Positions 45,273-57,568 of a stretch of 64,000 bases of DNA are shown here, piece after piece (position 1 is the first letter of the stretch; every line of letters begins with the position of its first letter). The notes below the pieces were generated by a model. The model saw only the letters and a list, made by a program, of their open reading frames with translations. It did not search any database and was not told the DNA's origin. A program made the translations under genes and the position numbers. Source of the DNA: Hypholoma sublateritium FD-334 SS-4 (lineage: Eukaryota > Basidiomycota > Agaricomycetes > Agaricales > Strophariaceae); contig KN817531.1 of assembly GCA_000827495.1 (NCBI GenBank), forward strand, positions 124,001 to 188,000, read 5' to 3'.

Positions 45273-46282
45273 ATGACAGCCTCTCGCGCGCCATACGCTC
45301 TTGTAACCGCCTTCACCACCAATCCTTTCGGCGGCAACCCAGCGGCTGTCGTCTTCTTAGACACGGCTGCGGTCTCAAACGACGACCTCGGCAAGATAGC
45401 CGCCAACCTTAACCAGCCAGTCCTCAGCGTACTCACGCCCGAACCGCTACCCTCAAGCGAGGAGCGCGTCCTGGTATACAACGTGCGCTTCATTCTCACC
45501 TCCGGCCGAGAAATCCCTTTGTGTGGGCACGGAACGATGGCCGCCAGTAAGGCGCTGTTCGCGTTGCCGGAAGTGCAAGCCAAGGGGACACACACCGTGC
45601 ATTTCAAGACGATATCCGGGGCCACGCTGAAAGCCGTTGAATTGGCCGATGGATTCATCGAAATCGAGCTCCCGGTAGCGGACATACAATCGGCGTCGCC
45701 TGAGGTGCAAACCACGGTTAAGAGCCACCTCGACAAGGCGTTCGGGCGGGACGTCCGCGTGAAGGACATCAAAGTGGGCACCGGATCGACGTATGACGCG
45801 TGTATGTGTTTCGCTCTCTGCCGCGCCTATGAGGTCTAACATTTTTTCGGACGTAGACGTGTTGGTTGAACTGGATGTAGGCGAAAACCTCGGTGGCTCT
45901 ACTCTGGATGGAGAGCAATTGGTGTGTAATTCTTGCCTATAACCGTTCGTACCGTACACTGATTACACCGCAGCGTGGAAATGGGTTCCGCGTCAATGTG
46001 ATCACCACCCAGTCGCCCACCCCAGACGTGGCTTTCGTCTCCCGGATGTTTGCACCGACCGCGGTAGAGGGCACAGGCGAGGATCATGTGTGCGGGTCGG
46101 CCCACGGCCTGCTTGTGCCGTTCTGGTCGTCGAAACTCGGCATCGCACCTGGTGAGGAAATCAAGGCCAAGCAGGTTAGCGCCAGGGGAGGCGACCTGAG
46201 AGTGGTCTGGGAAAAGGAGGCTGGGACGTTTAGGCTGCGCGGACAATGCGTCACCCTTGCGAGCGGCGAGTTACACATCTAA
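45273..46282 (+). CDS. PhzF-family isomerase-like protein (300 aa)
   Basis: Exons 45273-45801, 45857-45921 and 45974-46282 join to 301 codons (introns 55 and 52 nt, GT-AG). The ATG at 45273 is the first in frame. Family motifs: TTNPFGGNPAAVVFLD (residues 16-30), IPLCGHGTMAASKALF, GFRVNVITTQSP, and GEDHVCGSAHGLLVPFW in the second half, where the CGSA/G-type loop closes the active site. PhzF-fold proteins isomerise small acids; most fungal members have no known substrate. In bacterial PhzF the catalytic glutamate sits in an NxSET motif after the first helix; here the corresponding stretch reads ANLNQPVLSVL and has no glutamate. The gene may therefore catalyse a different reaction or none. Confidence 0.85.
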
Positions 46283-46825
46283 AATGTCTTGAAGTGGAGA
46301 CCGCAATCGTCAATCAGTGCAGGATTTCGTATGAGTGAAAAATTCGCTAGTAAAGAGACATCGGAAGATCAAGGTGACGGCTCTTCCTTGCAAGGTGAAC
46401 GTAAATTAGAAAAACAGAACTCACTCAACTAAGCAGTGTTCGGAGTATAGTCTACGACCAGGACCTCGAAATTGTCAATGAAATGAGGTTTGGGGGTTTG
46501 ACAGTCTCCTATTCATTTTCCTACCACTGGCGAAGAGCGGTAATCCTGCAAAATTTAATCATCTTGGTGACCCTCTGCTGTGATTTTGCTCATGAAGACC
46601 CTACAGAAATAATCACATCAATGCCACTGGCGAGTTTCCAAATAGACGCATGACATAGCTAGCAAGATCCGACCCAGCAATGTACCAAATTACCCAGGTT
46701 TGAACATCCCATACTATCAGACAGAGATCACACAGGAGGGAGGGCAAAAAAAAATTGATAATGAATTAAATAAATACAATGATGTACACCGAAACCATAA
46801 AAATAGCGAGACGAAGGCGGAAAAT
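46283..46825. other. Convergent 3' ends, no gene
   Basis: Interval between the 3' end of the PhzF-like gene and the 3' end of histone H2B. AT-rich near the H2B end, as expected for fungal 3' processing regions. Confidence 0.5.
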
Positions 46826-47422
46826 CTACTTGGCTCCTGCTGATGAGAACTCTGAAACGCGGATTAGAGACAATTCGCAAGGGAAAGTAGCAGATACTTA
46901 CTTGTTACTGATTTCGTGCCTTCTGAGATAGCATGCTTAGCAAGCTCTCCGGGAAGGATGAGGCGGACGGAGGTTTGGATTTCGCGAGATGAGATAGTGG
47001 ATTTCTTGGAGTACGCAGCGAGTTCTGAAAGGCTGTTAAGAAAAAATTGTGGGTATTCATAAGCGCAGAACTCACTGGATGCCTCTGTAGCGATACGCTC
47101 GAAGATGTCGTTGACGAAGCTGTTCAGGATAGCCATTGCCTTGTTCGAGATACCGGTATCAGGGTGGACCTGCTTAAGGACTGTCGAACGAGATGAGTTC
47201 GCGAAAGGCGAAGAACGCGAATATTAACATACCCTTGTAAATGTAAGAAGAGTATGTCTCCTTTCGGACCTTCTTGCGCTTCTTCTTCTCGCCGTCAGCG
47301 GGTGCTGCTGAGGCCTTGGAAGTCTTCTTCGCGGCCTTGACGCCCTCGGTGGCCTTTGCAGGGGCCTTGGAGGCGGTGGAAGCAGGTGCTTTGCCAGCAG
47401 TGGAAGCGGGTTTGGGGGCCAT
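46826..47422 (-). CDS. Histone H2B (147 aa)
   Basis: Four exons, 47422-47233, 47180-47076, 47024-46902 and 46851-46826, join to 148 codons. After a lysine/alanine-rich tail ([20 protein letters not shown]) the histone fold is standard: [94 protein letters not shown]. The lysine in SVTKF is the site that is ubiquitylated in other eukaryotes. The final exon encodes only the last eight codons plus the stop. It pairs with H2A in nucleosomes and is transcribed divergently from the H2A gene, sharing a 340-bp promoter. Confidence 0.97.
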
Positions 47423-47762
47423 TTGAGAGTGTGGTGGGTGATAAGAAGAGATTGTGTGGTGGAGAACGGAGGCGCTTGGTTATATACAGGCGCGTTCGTT
47501 TGTCCGTGTTTGAAATCTCGCGTCTTTGTTGATCAATTTCGACGCGTTTGGCGCATCACGTGCCCGTGGGTGTGGTGGTGTTGAACCTTATTTCGTTTGT
47601 TGTTTACAAGGATTCGTGGCTCGTGCGTCTCTTTCTTTCCCGTATAAATACTACACGACGATGACGGTCCCCACCAATTCCTTCTTCCTTTGCCCCACCA
47701 TCTCCCGGCTCTTTGTCGCTCACCCACCCTAACACCACCACCACCACACCAACACAACAACA
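47423..47762. promoter_or_regulatory. Bidirectional H2B-H2A promoter
   Basis: The 340 bp between the two start codons contain a TATA element for each gene: TATATA at 47481-47486 (59 bp upstream of the H2B ATG) and TATAAATA at 47643-47650 (113 bp upstream of the H2A ATG). Near the middle, ACGCGT (47542-47547) matches the MBF/MCB element, and overlapping TTTGGCGC (47547-47554) matches the E2F consensus TTTSSCGC; both suggest S-phase expression. The H2A leader is C/A-rich. Confidence 0.7.
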
Positions 47763-48362
<600 letters not shown>

Positions 48363-48704
48363 ATATCTTCTCCGTTGTTGCTCTGTATTTTGCGTCCAAG
48401 GTTGTACACTTGCACTTGTATTACTTGCCTACATAATTATTATCTTTTTCTCGGACCCTACCCTTGCCCAGCTCGATGATATTGGTTGATCCTTTGCTAA
48501 GGTGACACTTCCTTGAAACATTTAATCGAAATTCTTTTCTACAGGTGGCTTCACTTGTGCTATATCTAACCTCTAGTTTTCGGGTCAGTTCCCCGAACTA
48601 GCGAACATTCTTAGTTACATTTGCGGTGTCAATGTGAGCCTTAATTTTCTTCTGTTCATTTGGAAGTCATTGACATTTCCTAGTCTACTGTCTTCGCCTT
48701 TGGT
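48363..48704. other. Convergent 3' region, no gene
   Basis: Interval between the H2A stop and the galactonate dehydratase stop codon on the opposite strand. Only short frames. Confidence 0.5.
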
Positions 48705-50396
48705 TTACCAATCCCTCAAACTTCCGTCATCCCCTCTCCAGACTGGGTTTCGCCAAGCAGGGTCGTTTGCTACATGCATCTGGGATTTTTCTCGAACCAG
48801 CGTCTCGTTGATGCCAATCCCTAGCCCTGGTCCTGCGATTTATCAGCATTCCGTTGTGACGGCTACTTACGATCAATGGAAAGCGTCCCTTCACCTGGTA
48901 GAATGTCAACATGACCGTCTTTAACAGAAAATACCGAGGGATCTTCAAGGTAGGTGTACAGATCTGCAATGCCAGGCTGATTATAGTGGATCTACATGCT
49001 GTACGGTGAGAATTTTCTCCTCCGCCTGCATGACACCCACCTCCCAGCTCATCTCTTGGATGAAGACTTTGATCACGGAAAACGCACAACCAGCGATCCA
49101 CGAGGCTCATGTCAGTATCGAGCAACTCAACCGAAGCAGGCCAAGCCGAACGCACAATTTGGGACCGCCGCAGCAACCTGCATGCACGCGGCGAGCGCGA
49201 TGGGCCCCAGTGGGCAGTGAGGCGCAAGCCCGACGTCGTACGTTTCCGTCAGAGCCGCGATGCGGAAGAGCTCCGATATACCCCCACAGTGCGATACCTA
49301 CGAAATGTAACGCACTCGAGCACTCAAAATAATAATCGCTGCAGAACAAGGCAACGGACGCACGTCTGGCTGGGCGATGGAAATCGCGCGCCCTTCGAGG
49401 TACGGGCGGAAGTCGCTGCGCGAGAAGAGCCGCTCGCCGAGCGCGATCGGCGTGCTGATGAGCTGCGCGAGGTCCGCCGTTTCCTGTGGGTGCCCAGGGA
49501 GCAGCGGCTCTAAGCACCGACATACGACGATCAGCACTGCACTGAGTACTCGCAGCCAATCCCGGAAGCACGACGTACCTTCGATGAACAGCGGCTGGTG
49601 CGGCTCGAGTAGTCGCGCAAGCTGCCGCGCCATGCCCTTGTGCAACCGCCCGTGGAAGTCGACGCCGACGTCGAGCCCGAGCGCCCGTACGTCGCGCAAG
49701 CGCTGTACCGCGTCGTCCAGCTCTGTCGGTGAGTCGATCCATGCCACCGCATCTGCACACCCCCATCAGCAGTCAACGGCAGCAGCAGGCTGTCGAGCAC
49801 AAGCCCACTACATACCGGTCGCGTTCATCTTCACCGCGGTGAACCCCTGCGCCTTTCGCCGTTGCGCAGCTGCAAGCAGCCCCGCGAAGTCGTCGCCGCC
49901 GACCCACCCATACACGCGCACGCGGTCGCGCACCGCGCCGCCAAGCAGCGCGTGGATGGGCACGCCGAGCGTCTTGCCCTTGATGTCCCACAGCGCGATG
50001 TCGAGGCCGGAGAGCGCGCTCTGCGACCGCGGGCCATGCAGTCTGAATCAGCGGGGCATTGGCGCCGGAGCGATGGAGCACGCACCATCAGCACGGGCCC
50101 ACCGGCGTAGAAGCGGCCGCGTACGGCTGTCTGCCAGATGTCCTGAATGCGATCCGCGCGCGCGCCGACGAAGCGCTGCAGGTCGGCGAGCGCGCCTTCG
50201 ACGGCCTCGGTGTGCCCCTCGAGCGTGGCCTCGCCCCAGCCGACGGTGCCGTTGGAGGCCTCGACGCGCACGAAGAGCCACCGGGGCGGCACGCGGAAAG
50301 TCTGGCGGGACATCACGCCGTTGTCAGTCCTCGGAATGCACGGGCGAATGGGCGGCGCGGACTGACCTCGATCTTCACGATGGTGGAGGGTGCCAT
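48705..50396 (-). CDS. D-galactonate dehydratase-like enzyme (enolase superfamily, 387 aa)
   Basis: Nine exons (50396-50367, 50301-50086, 50020-49816, 49752-49579, 49509-49364, 49297-49156, 49066-49041, 48991-48895, 48832-48705) join to 388 codons, the usual length of DgoD. Family signatures: [71 protein letters not shown] with D182 and H184, FIEEPLLP with E208, LGERLFSR with E234, [20 protein letters not shown] with H284, and a C-terminal [11 protein letters not shown]. These positions correspond, one residue earlier, to the metal ligands and catalytic residues of E. coli DgoD. The enzyme would dehydrate D-galactonate (or a related sugar acid) to 2-keto-3-deoxygalactonate in the cytosol. No lesion is visible. 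One 26-nt exon is unusually small but phase-consistent. Confidence 0.93.
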
Positions 50397-50599
50397 TAGA
50401 GTGTGTGATAGTTAGTGGGAAGATTCTAGTACGTCTATCGCTCTCTCGTCCCATTCGAAGTGCACATTATAAAGGGAAATTTAGTAGAGCATTCGCAATC
50501 CGGACCTTGATGCCGTCCGGGTCCCGGGCCCATACCTCGTGTGTGCCAATGTTACATTTCCTGAATTCCCAGTACACAGTACATGCAAACTCCCGTTTA

Positions 50600-51022
50600 C
50601 TAATCAAAGATCGACATCTCGTCCCAACTCGGATTCAACAAATATATGTCCAATCTCACGCCCGCATTTCTCGCCGCTAACAGCCGTCTGGGTATGTCAA
50701 CGTAGTGGCCAAAGATCTCTGTAATCATCTCCGGGAAAAGGCGGCTCGTCAAAGGGTCGTGGCTCTCGTTGACCTTCTGTTTGAGCGCGATGCGCTTGTA
50801 TGCCAGATCGCACAGCCTATTTTCTGTTTCTTCTATCTCTTTATCCAGTGCGGCAATCTCGGTGCAGGAAATGCAAGGCTGTCCGGAGGCAAACGGATCG
50901 CTCGCCGCCGCTGAAGGACATTCAAGTGATGGTGTATATCGGTGTAAAGCACGGCAGAGGCGTCTTTGTTTGTCGCAAGTTCCGCAGACGTCGTTTGATG
51001 TGTTATCTGGCTCAATCGCCAT
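50600..51022 (-). CDS. F-box-like protein, truncated (140 aa)
   Basis: ATG at 51022 opens 140 codons. A cysteine-containing N-terminus is followed by a coiled-coil segment (ALDKEIEETENRLCDLAYKR) and the start of an F-box-like motif, HDPLTSRLFPEMITEIFGHY. Mushroom F-box-like proteins of this type continue with a LLLGxVCxxWRxIA segment; here the frame stops soon after LDIYLLNPSWDE. Either a downstream exon was missed or the gene is broken. Full members act as substrate adaptors of SCF ubiquitin ligases. Confidence 0.55.
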   Translation of the reverse strand: MAIEPDNTSNDVCGTCDKQRRLCRALHRYTPSLECPSAAASDPFASGQPCISCTEIAALDKEIEETENRLCDLAYKRIALKQKVNESHDPLTSRLFPEMITEIFGHYVDIPRRLLAARNAGVRLDIYLLNPSWDEMSIFD

Positions 51023-51083
51023 TCAGTACCAGGACGCAATATTAAGATAGAAGTGGATGTCGGAGAACAAGTGACAGTGGCCG

Positions 51084-51139
51084 CTACTTAGTTGACTTCA
51101 GCTGACCGTCGGCGTCAGCCGCTGAAGTCAACTAAGTAG
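51084..51139. repeat. Hairpin-forming inverted repeat
   Basis: Arms CTACTTAGTTGACTTCAGC (51084-51102) and its exact reverse complement (51121-51139) enclose an 18-nt loop that itself contains TGAC...GTCA. GTGAC and GTCAC flank the arms. Confidence 0.9.
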
Positions 51140-54100
51140 TCACGGTTTGGGCCCTGTCGACCCACATAAAAAGAGCGTCATGTGGGAACTCGGGTATTCA
51201 AAGCTGGATCGCATATTTTGTTAATGTTTTCAGTATTTCTAAGTAATTGCAGTATTTGCATATGAACTCCTGGATTTTGTCTCAAGATAAATTTTCATAG
51301 TATGAACTTCCAATATTTTTATGCCTGCGTTTCTCACCGCCACCAGCCGTCTGTCCTCATCCTCCGATCTACAGTGCAACCTGTTCGTGAGTTGCTCTTA
51401 AAATCCAAGAACGTATATCCCTACTCGAGAGCTAGTGCTTTCTGCGCTGCTAGCTGACATTGTTCGTCCTCCATCATAGACACCTGTGACCTAGTCTGCC
51501 CATACTATTAGAGATGTCTGAACCAGAGATGTCTGAACCATAAGCGTCGCCAGGGAAGGCCGTTCAAATCCTTGAAGCTGCAGGTGATGTCGTCCCATTT
51601 CACTGTAAAATCTGGGCTGAACAATACGCAAGAGCTGCTTTCCAAGAAACCTCCCGCCGCCGTATAAATATGCCAACTCTAAAACTCCTAGGTGGAAGGA
51701 AACGAACTGTATCCCTGTGTGTGTGAGGTGGTAGCCGAGGCTGGACACGAATCTTAGGAAATTGTTCGCATTTCGGCGGTTTGGAAGTTGTAGACGCGCA
51801 ATTGGGTCGGTCAAATATGAACCTTCTGAGATTGTCTTGAACTGTACTGGCCCCGGGGTAATCTAATGAACCTCTAAGCCTTGCCGTCTAGTAAGCCTGG
51901 AGATATCGACGTTTTGTTAGGGCGTGTCAGTCGTTTTCGAATTGTGTATGTCGCGGGATTTTAGATGGTTGCAACGGGTCAGGCCCGGAAAAAGACGGGT
52001 GGGCGAAGGGGTGTTGTGATTTGAAAGTGCTGTCTAATGTGTCAAGGAAAAACAGAAGGCGGCATTGCAATGTCGAGCGTTTTGTAACTGCTGGAAACGC
52101 AACAACCATCGGTTTCTTCCATCTTGACGCACATTCTTTGGTGAAGTAGACAAGTCGTTACTCGCCGGACTACATCTGTCTCTGAAGCATACCTTCGAGC
52201 TGAACAAGATCGACAGAGGAAGCTGCCCAGGACACCGTCGCGTTGTTGGACTGTCGTTTGCGAATGAGAGGTAATAGAGAACACTACTGCCATCCATGCC
52301 GAGCACACCATCGTATAAGGTTGCAGTATTTCTCCAACACTCTCTTGGCTAAGGCGGGTGACGGTCCTCAGATGATCCTGACGTTTGTTGACTTTCTACT
52401 TGGGCACGATACGCGTATACGCTAGATCTCTTCAATTATGTCGTCCAGTATAGTACTGTCAGAGAAAGTTCCACATTGTTCTTCTGACCGACTGAAAGGA
52501 TCCACTAGTAGCTGCCAGCAACGTCATGCATGGTTCATTGGGGTGCAGAACATAGTTGTTGATTCATGCACAAGGCGTTTCTGATGGTCGCATTTTTGTT
52601 ATTGTAGGGGCTCGACGGATTTTGCTCTTCTATTTTGAACGACACCGAATTGAGGATGGAAGTACGGCCAGTAGTGGTCAAATTTCAGGTAAGTTGTCCA
52701 TGGCGGTCGCCGTGTGGCCGTCAAAGTTTGTTACAAGAACCCGTGCTTGTGTGGCCACTGCGACGGCACCGGAAATCCGGTCAGCCGTTGACGTTGAACA
52801 CCACGCCTGACATCAACGTCCTTGAAACGGTCATTGTCAACATATTCAGCCTCGACGTTTGAACGCCCCGCACGCAAGCGCTACGTATTTCCGAGGCGCG
52901 TCTCAAGAATTAAAAACGTTCTTATGTCTCCCGATCCTACACGAACGTGCTACCTATCTTGTAAGCCTCCACGTTTGTAGTTTTAAATCCTTCCACGTAC
53001 GGTGTGTCTGAATGTTTATTAGTCTCGTTCAAATGTAAAGGCATCTGATTCTGACCCATAGCGTCCCAGTCCGATGCAGGCGAGAGATTTGGCCACGAAA
53101 CGTGATGATGATATCCTTCTCTCGCTGTTGATCCATGGGTGGCCCTCAACGCTGTCCAATTCGAAGGGAAGATAGATGATCAAAATTGTCGTCTGGTTAC
53201 CCAAGAGAACGCGGGGCTCGAGAGGCAACACGTAGTGCGTGTCCCACTTTTCAGGCGTCAAACTTGGGGTGACACCTGTAGCGCCAACCAGTAGTCCAGT
53301 AAAGCGAGGTCCACCAAAAAAAACAAATGTCGACCTGCTCCCTTCTTGTATGCTTACCTCTGTTGGGGAAACTCATCGCGCCATGCTGCTCCGCATTCTG
53401 TGTACGACAGGATGCCGATGTTCATACAGGAACCCCGTCGCCTGCCAAGGGATTATATGCTGCGCTTTTTTATATTCTTGTTTCGCATCCTCGGGAACGG
53501 GTAACGTAGTCTTCGATATCACTGAAAATACCGACGAAAGCCTTCGACATCTAGTCCGTGTTTGTATTCGTACGGTCGCATGTGAGTAAAGTTTTGCATA
53601 TGTAGCCACGAGAACAGCGTTGACGGACGTCCCTAAGAAATTTGTTAGCATATCGTCAATGTACCTGATGTGCCTCACAACTCACTAGTGCTTTTCACCC
53701 ATCTCGCAAGATTGAACTGGCATGCTGCACAGCAAACCGCGGCAAACGTGCACTATTCATGCGTGGTTCTCCATGAATTTCCGTAGACCATCACGCGGAA
53801 TTACTGTCGTGCCCCGATGACTGGGGGTATACTGCAGTCTCTGTTACGCTCCCTGCATATCGCAGTCAGTTTCTTTATCGACGAATCACTCACTCTCTTC
53901 CTGACGCCTGTCCCTATAGCTTGGAACAGAATTTCCCATTGGGGAAATATCACGCAAAGCATAGCAAAACCCGCGTACAAGATGTTTTCATGGCGTTTCC
54001 GCTCCTCGAGAAAGCACTCAAAGCAGGAGAAGATAAATTATCAAGAGATGACCGCACAGAGTGTGGCATGTCACATTGCTGAGATTCTGGCACCAAAGAG

Positions 54101-55177
54101 GCCCAATGGTGACCTACGGCGTTTTGAAGAGATATCAATAATATCATTGCGACCTCAGTGGGTCGCGCCTTCGAACGGATTCGCATACGACGCCTTCACG
54201 CATTAAGTCCTACAAATGATTATATTGCCTTTCGTTAGTCCTTTTCTTATACTAGAGGAGGCTGCTCACAAATGTAATTCGTAGATCGATGAATCGTCAA
54301 GCCTGGTAATGGCCTCGCTCATCAGAAGAACCGCTGCCTGTCTGTGCTCAATTGAGCAAGCGCCACATGTGTCATTTCGCTGAACAAATTCGCAAAGGTG
54401 GCACCGAGGTGTTGTTGACGCAACCATCCTTGAAGATGGGGTACAGTGTTGAACAGTCCTCATATTTCGCTCGACGGTGGACCTGGGCCTCTGTCGCGAC
54501 GTTGACCGGGCCTATGTTATGCATCTCGATGTGGCTTTTCAGGCAGTATCGTAACCAACGGAAACCTAGGAATACGTGGTGGAGGGGGTAACTCACCAAT
54601 GTTCTCTGTAGCATCCGACATAGCAATACTATCGTTGCAGAGGAACCGACTGTCCTTCAGGTTCCTGGGGAGATTTATCCAGAAAAATATGCGCGTGACA
54701 TGCCGTTGACAATGTCATTGTTAGTGGTGGCACCGACGCGATGGGCCAACATGAGGGATGTTCAACCTGATCACGCGCTTCACAACGGACAAGCGTTGAA
54801 AAACGAAATCGCGGCCGCTATTTGCTTTCTTCATCCTACCATCCCCCTACTCACTTTTGGCGGTGCGCGTTGTCCGTTGTCTTCGTGCTTTTAGTTTTTA
54901 TTCACGGAAGGTGCGCGTTTCCATGGCTGAAACGACGAGCTGAACTGACAGGTCGGGTGTCCAGGTCTCGACATATCTGTTCTTTAATCCAGGCTCTATA
55001 TCTTTATTCAATTATCTATTGCATCGCTCTCGCTTTCCTGGCTTTTGTCACTCTCTATGTACGTATACGGTTTGTTTTCTGATGATCATATTCTGATTAT
55101 AATCGGTGCGCGCTCAGTATAGCTGTTCGTTATAATTTTCACCATTATTAATACCATCTCCTCCAACAAGACTCGTC
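51140..55177. other. Region with gene relics, no supported gene
   Basis: Frames of 60-130 codons on both strands, none recognised. A minus-strand frame (51814-51491) has aliphatic blocks such as FVSFHLGVLELAYLYGGG that would fit the leucine-rich part of an F-box protein. At 51510-51539 two perfect copies of the 15-bp unit agagatgtctgaacc are adjacent. The last 300 bp are the upstream region of the F-box gene at 55178. Confidence 0.4.
51510..51539. repeat. 15-bp tandem duplication
   Basis: Two identical adjacent copies of agagatgtctgaacc. Confidence 0.9.
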
Positions 55178-56419
55178 ATGTCAAACGCCTTCGTCAATAA
55201 CATTTTCCCGCACACGTTCGCCCTTCCCGACGAACTACTACTCGAGATATTCAAAATCAACGCTGAACATTATATATATCTGCCTCGCGCCCACATCAAG
55301 GACACCATCGCCTGCAGCCAGGTCTGTCGACAGTGGCGGCATGTCTCGCTGGCATCGTCGGCTCTCTGGGAGCGCTGTCTGGATTACTGCCTTGGGAAAG
55401 ACTGGATCGAGGAAATCCTCCGGCGGACGGGAAACCAACTCCTACAAATTATATATCCGTCCTTCACCTCATACCTCGACGAGAAGACGGCGGCACTGGA
55501 CACACTGCGCAACCAACAGCAGAGATATGGACACGCCGCTTGTGACTTAACCGACGTGTTAATCGACAGGCTCCCCAAGTGTATGGTGTATGAAGGCGAG
55601 CACCTCCCAAAGGACCGATCTGTCTTCGAACGTTGTCGGTCCCTGTCCTTGATCCTCGACAGGGCGGGGTGGAATGCTCACTACCCGTTTCTGGCGAGGC
55701 ATCTGGTATGCATAAAGAACATCACACTGAGCTGCATGGATCCCCTTTCGGGCTTCAGCCCTACGGACTTCGAAGATTCAGCTCCTTGGTGCGCCGAGAC
55801 ACTCCACCTGCGGAACATATCCCTCCCACTTCACCTCGCACGCTTCCAGAAACTTCGATGCCTGACAGTCAGTGACCTCAAATTGGAGGCACACAAGCTG
55901 ACCGTCGCTGGTTGGCTGCGCGTTCTCGAGCACATGCCAGAACTGCGTGTCCTGCGTCTGAACGACGCCATCGTTGACGAGGATTCCCGGCGGGCACGGT
56001 CCGCTTCGAATTCGGTAATCGCGCTGCCGCATTTGGAGTGCTTGATCTTTGACTGCGCCATCGACGAGGCAAGCGCGCTCCTCCGTGGACTCGCGTTTCC
56101 CAATTCCTGCCGGACGTTCCCCACAATCTTCATGTCGCAGACGAACGCCGATTTCAGCAAGTTGTGCAGTTTCCTCGAGGCGCAGTACGCGATGCGATCG
56201 CAGACAGGGTACCATACCATCCAGGTCGAGCTTGAAAGGGACAGCTGCCACATTTGCATAGGATGCATGGCTGACCATGGCGCCGACTCTTCTGGGTTTG
56301 CCTGCGTTCTTGACATCGACGTTTTCTGGCCCAGGGCGGGGCAAGCGGCGCTGTTTTCCAAGCTGCTCGTGACTCTCCGGAAGCTGTGTGGGGCGAGCGC
56401 TGCGATATTTGACACTTGA
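55178..56419 (+). CDS. F-box protein, single exon (413 aa)
   Basis: An uninterrupted 414-codon frame begins at ATG 55178. The F-box is at the start: FALPDELLLEIFKINAEHY (about residues 14-32) and IACSQVCRQWRHVSLASSAL (about 44-63). The remainder has leucine-rich-repeat-like spacing (CRSLSLILDRAGW, CIKNITLSCMDPL, LRCLTVSDLKLEAHKL, ELRVLRLNDAIVDEDS, LPHLECLIFDCAIDEASALL). Such proteins bind SKP1 through the F-box and choose targets for ubiquitylation through the repeats; targets are unknown. Mushrooms carry large, fast-evolving F-box families. Another F-box start lies 50 bp downstream on the same strand. Confidence 0.85.
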   Translation: MSNAFVNNIFPHTFALPDELLLEIFKINAEHYIYLPRAHIKDTIACSQVCRQWRHVSLASSALWERCLDYCLGKDWIEEILRRTGNQLLQIIYPSFTSYLDEKTAALDTLRNQQQRYGHAACDLTDVLIDRLPKCMVYEGEHLPKDRSVFERCRSLSLILDRAGWNAHYPFLARHLVCIKNITLSCMDPLSGFSPTDFEDSAPWCAETLHLRNISLPLHLARFQKLRCLTVSDLKLEAHKLTVAGWLRVLEHMPELRVLRLNDAIVDEDSRRARSASNSVIALPHLECLIFDCAIDEASALLRGLAFPNSCRTFPTIFMSQTNADFSKLCSFLEAQYAMRSQTGYHTIQVELERDSCHICIGCMADHGADSSGFACVLDIDVFWPRAGQAALFSKLLVTLRKLCGASAAIFDT

Positions 56420-56465
56420 TCGTGCAGCGACCTTCCGTCGGCACCAACAACGTAAGCCAATATCA

Positions 56466-57130
56466 ATGCGCTACCGAATGAGATCATCCGGCATATCTTC
56501 ACGTTCCTCGCCGAGTTCTCGACAAATGCGCCGCGAGATCATATCGATGCGACAATAGCGGCCAGCCAGCCTTGTCGACCCCCTCCATCTGGGCGCGCTG
56601 CTTAGATTAAGGCCTGCCAGGAAACTGTGTCGCGACGATACTTGCTCGGTCAAGGCGACAGTCCAGCTGGATTCCGCCCGCCGTCGAATTGCAGCGCAAA
56701 GCTCAAACTCGACATGCTGCACGACAACGGCGTCGTTCGACGCGCTCTGCCGGCTGTCGGGATCTTCGGGACCTGACGCTTTGTAACTGCGTCGTGTTTT
56801 CCTTCGGTTGCGGAGGGATCGCGAGCACCATGGCCCGAGCTGGAGGAAGAAAGCGCGGGCGCGGGCGCGCGGGTCCCGTGGTCGTACCGGAGAGCGGCGC
56901 GTGCGTGAGGTTGTGCAGCGCCTTGCGCGTGCCACCACATGTTCGCCGACAAACAAGACATCTTCGCCGCTGATCACCCAGTGTACTATGTCCTCGCGGA
57001 CCCGGCAGGCACGGTGCAGCCGAAGACGGCTACAATCGCAGCCTTCCATGCTCTCCCGCAGCTGATCAGAGATGGCGAAAGTCAGCGCCGCCGCTTGGGA
57101 ATGTATGAAGCGCAGTGCTAACCGGTGAAA
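56466..57130 (+). pseudogene. Second F-box gene, decayed N-terminal part
   Basis: Directly after the intact F-box gene, ALPNEIIRHIFTFLAEFSTN and PRDHIDATIAASQ (56469-56570) form a clear F-box start, but the frame soon reaches a stop (SGRAA*) and no equivalent of the CRQWRxxALAS segment follows. Downstream plus-strand pieces up to about 57120 (for example a 60-codon frame starting MFADKQDIFAADHPVYYVLA) cannot be joined to it. Confidence 0.6.
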
Positions 57131-57568
57131 AAAAATAGGTTGAGGTTCTCGTCTTCGGGGCGGGTGCGACTGGCATACGGCCGGTCGTCGTGCATTTCTT
57201 ATGCTAGGCGGTGAATCGTGTTGGGTGTGTGCGTACAATCGAGTGGGGGTGGCTTGGAGGCAATTACTGGGGCAGAAAGGTAGATACGAAGTATGTACGC
57301 CTTGGTACGCCTGCGTTTTAAGCGTCGCGAGTTTCTTTGTGCAGTGGGCCTGTTATTTCTTCCGTGCCACTCGTTTCATAGGCCATTGTCCTTCTGACAA
57401 TCGTCAAGCCGTACCGTTTGACGAACATGTCTGCCACTCGGACAATGTCCTTCTGACCCGGCCGTACGAAGATATCTAATTTTCAAAGGAGGAGACTGAC
57501 CTACATTGCTGCAAATACTTCAATTGACGGAGGTCGCCTGACAAGCGTAAGCGCGTTCTTTTCTACTT

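Noticed and set aside
56471..57238. A 255-codon minus-strand frame
   Set aside because: Lies opposite the clear F-box start on the plus strand and is arginine-rich without any motif.
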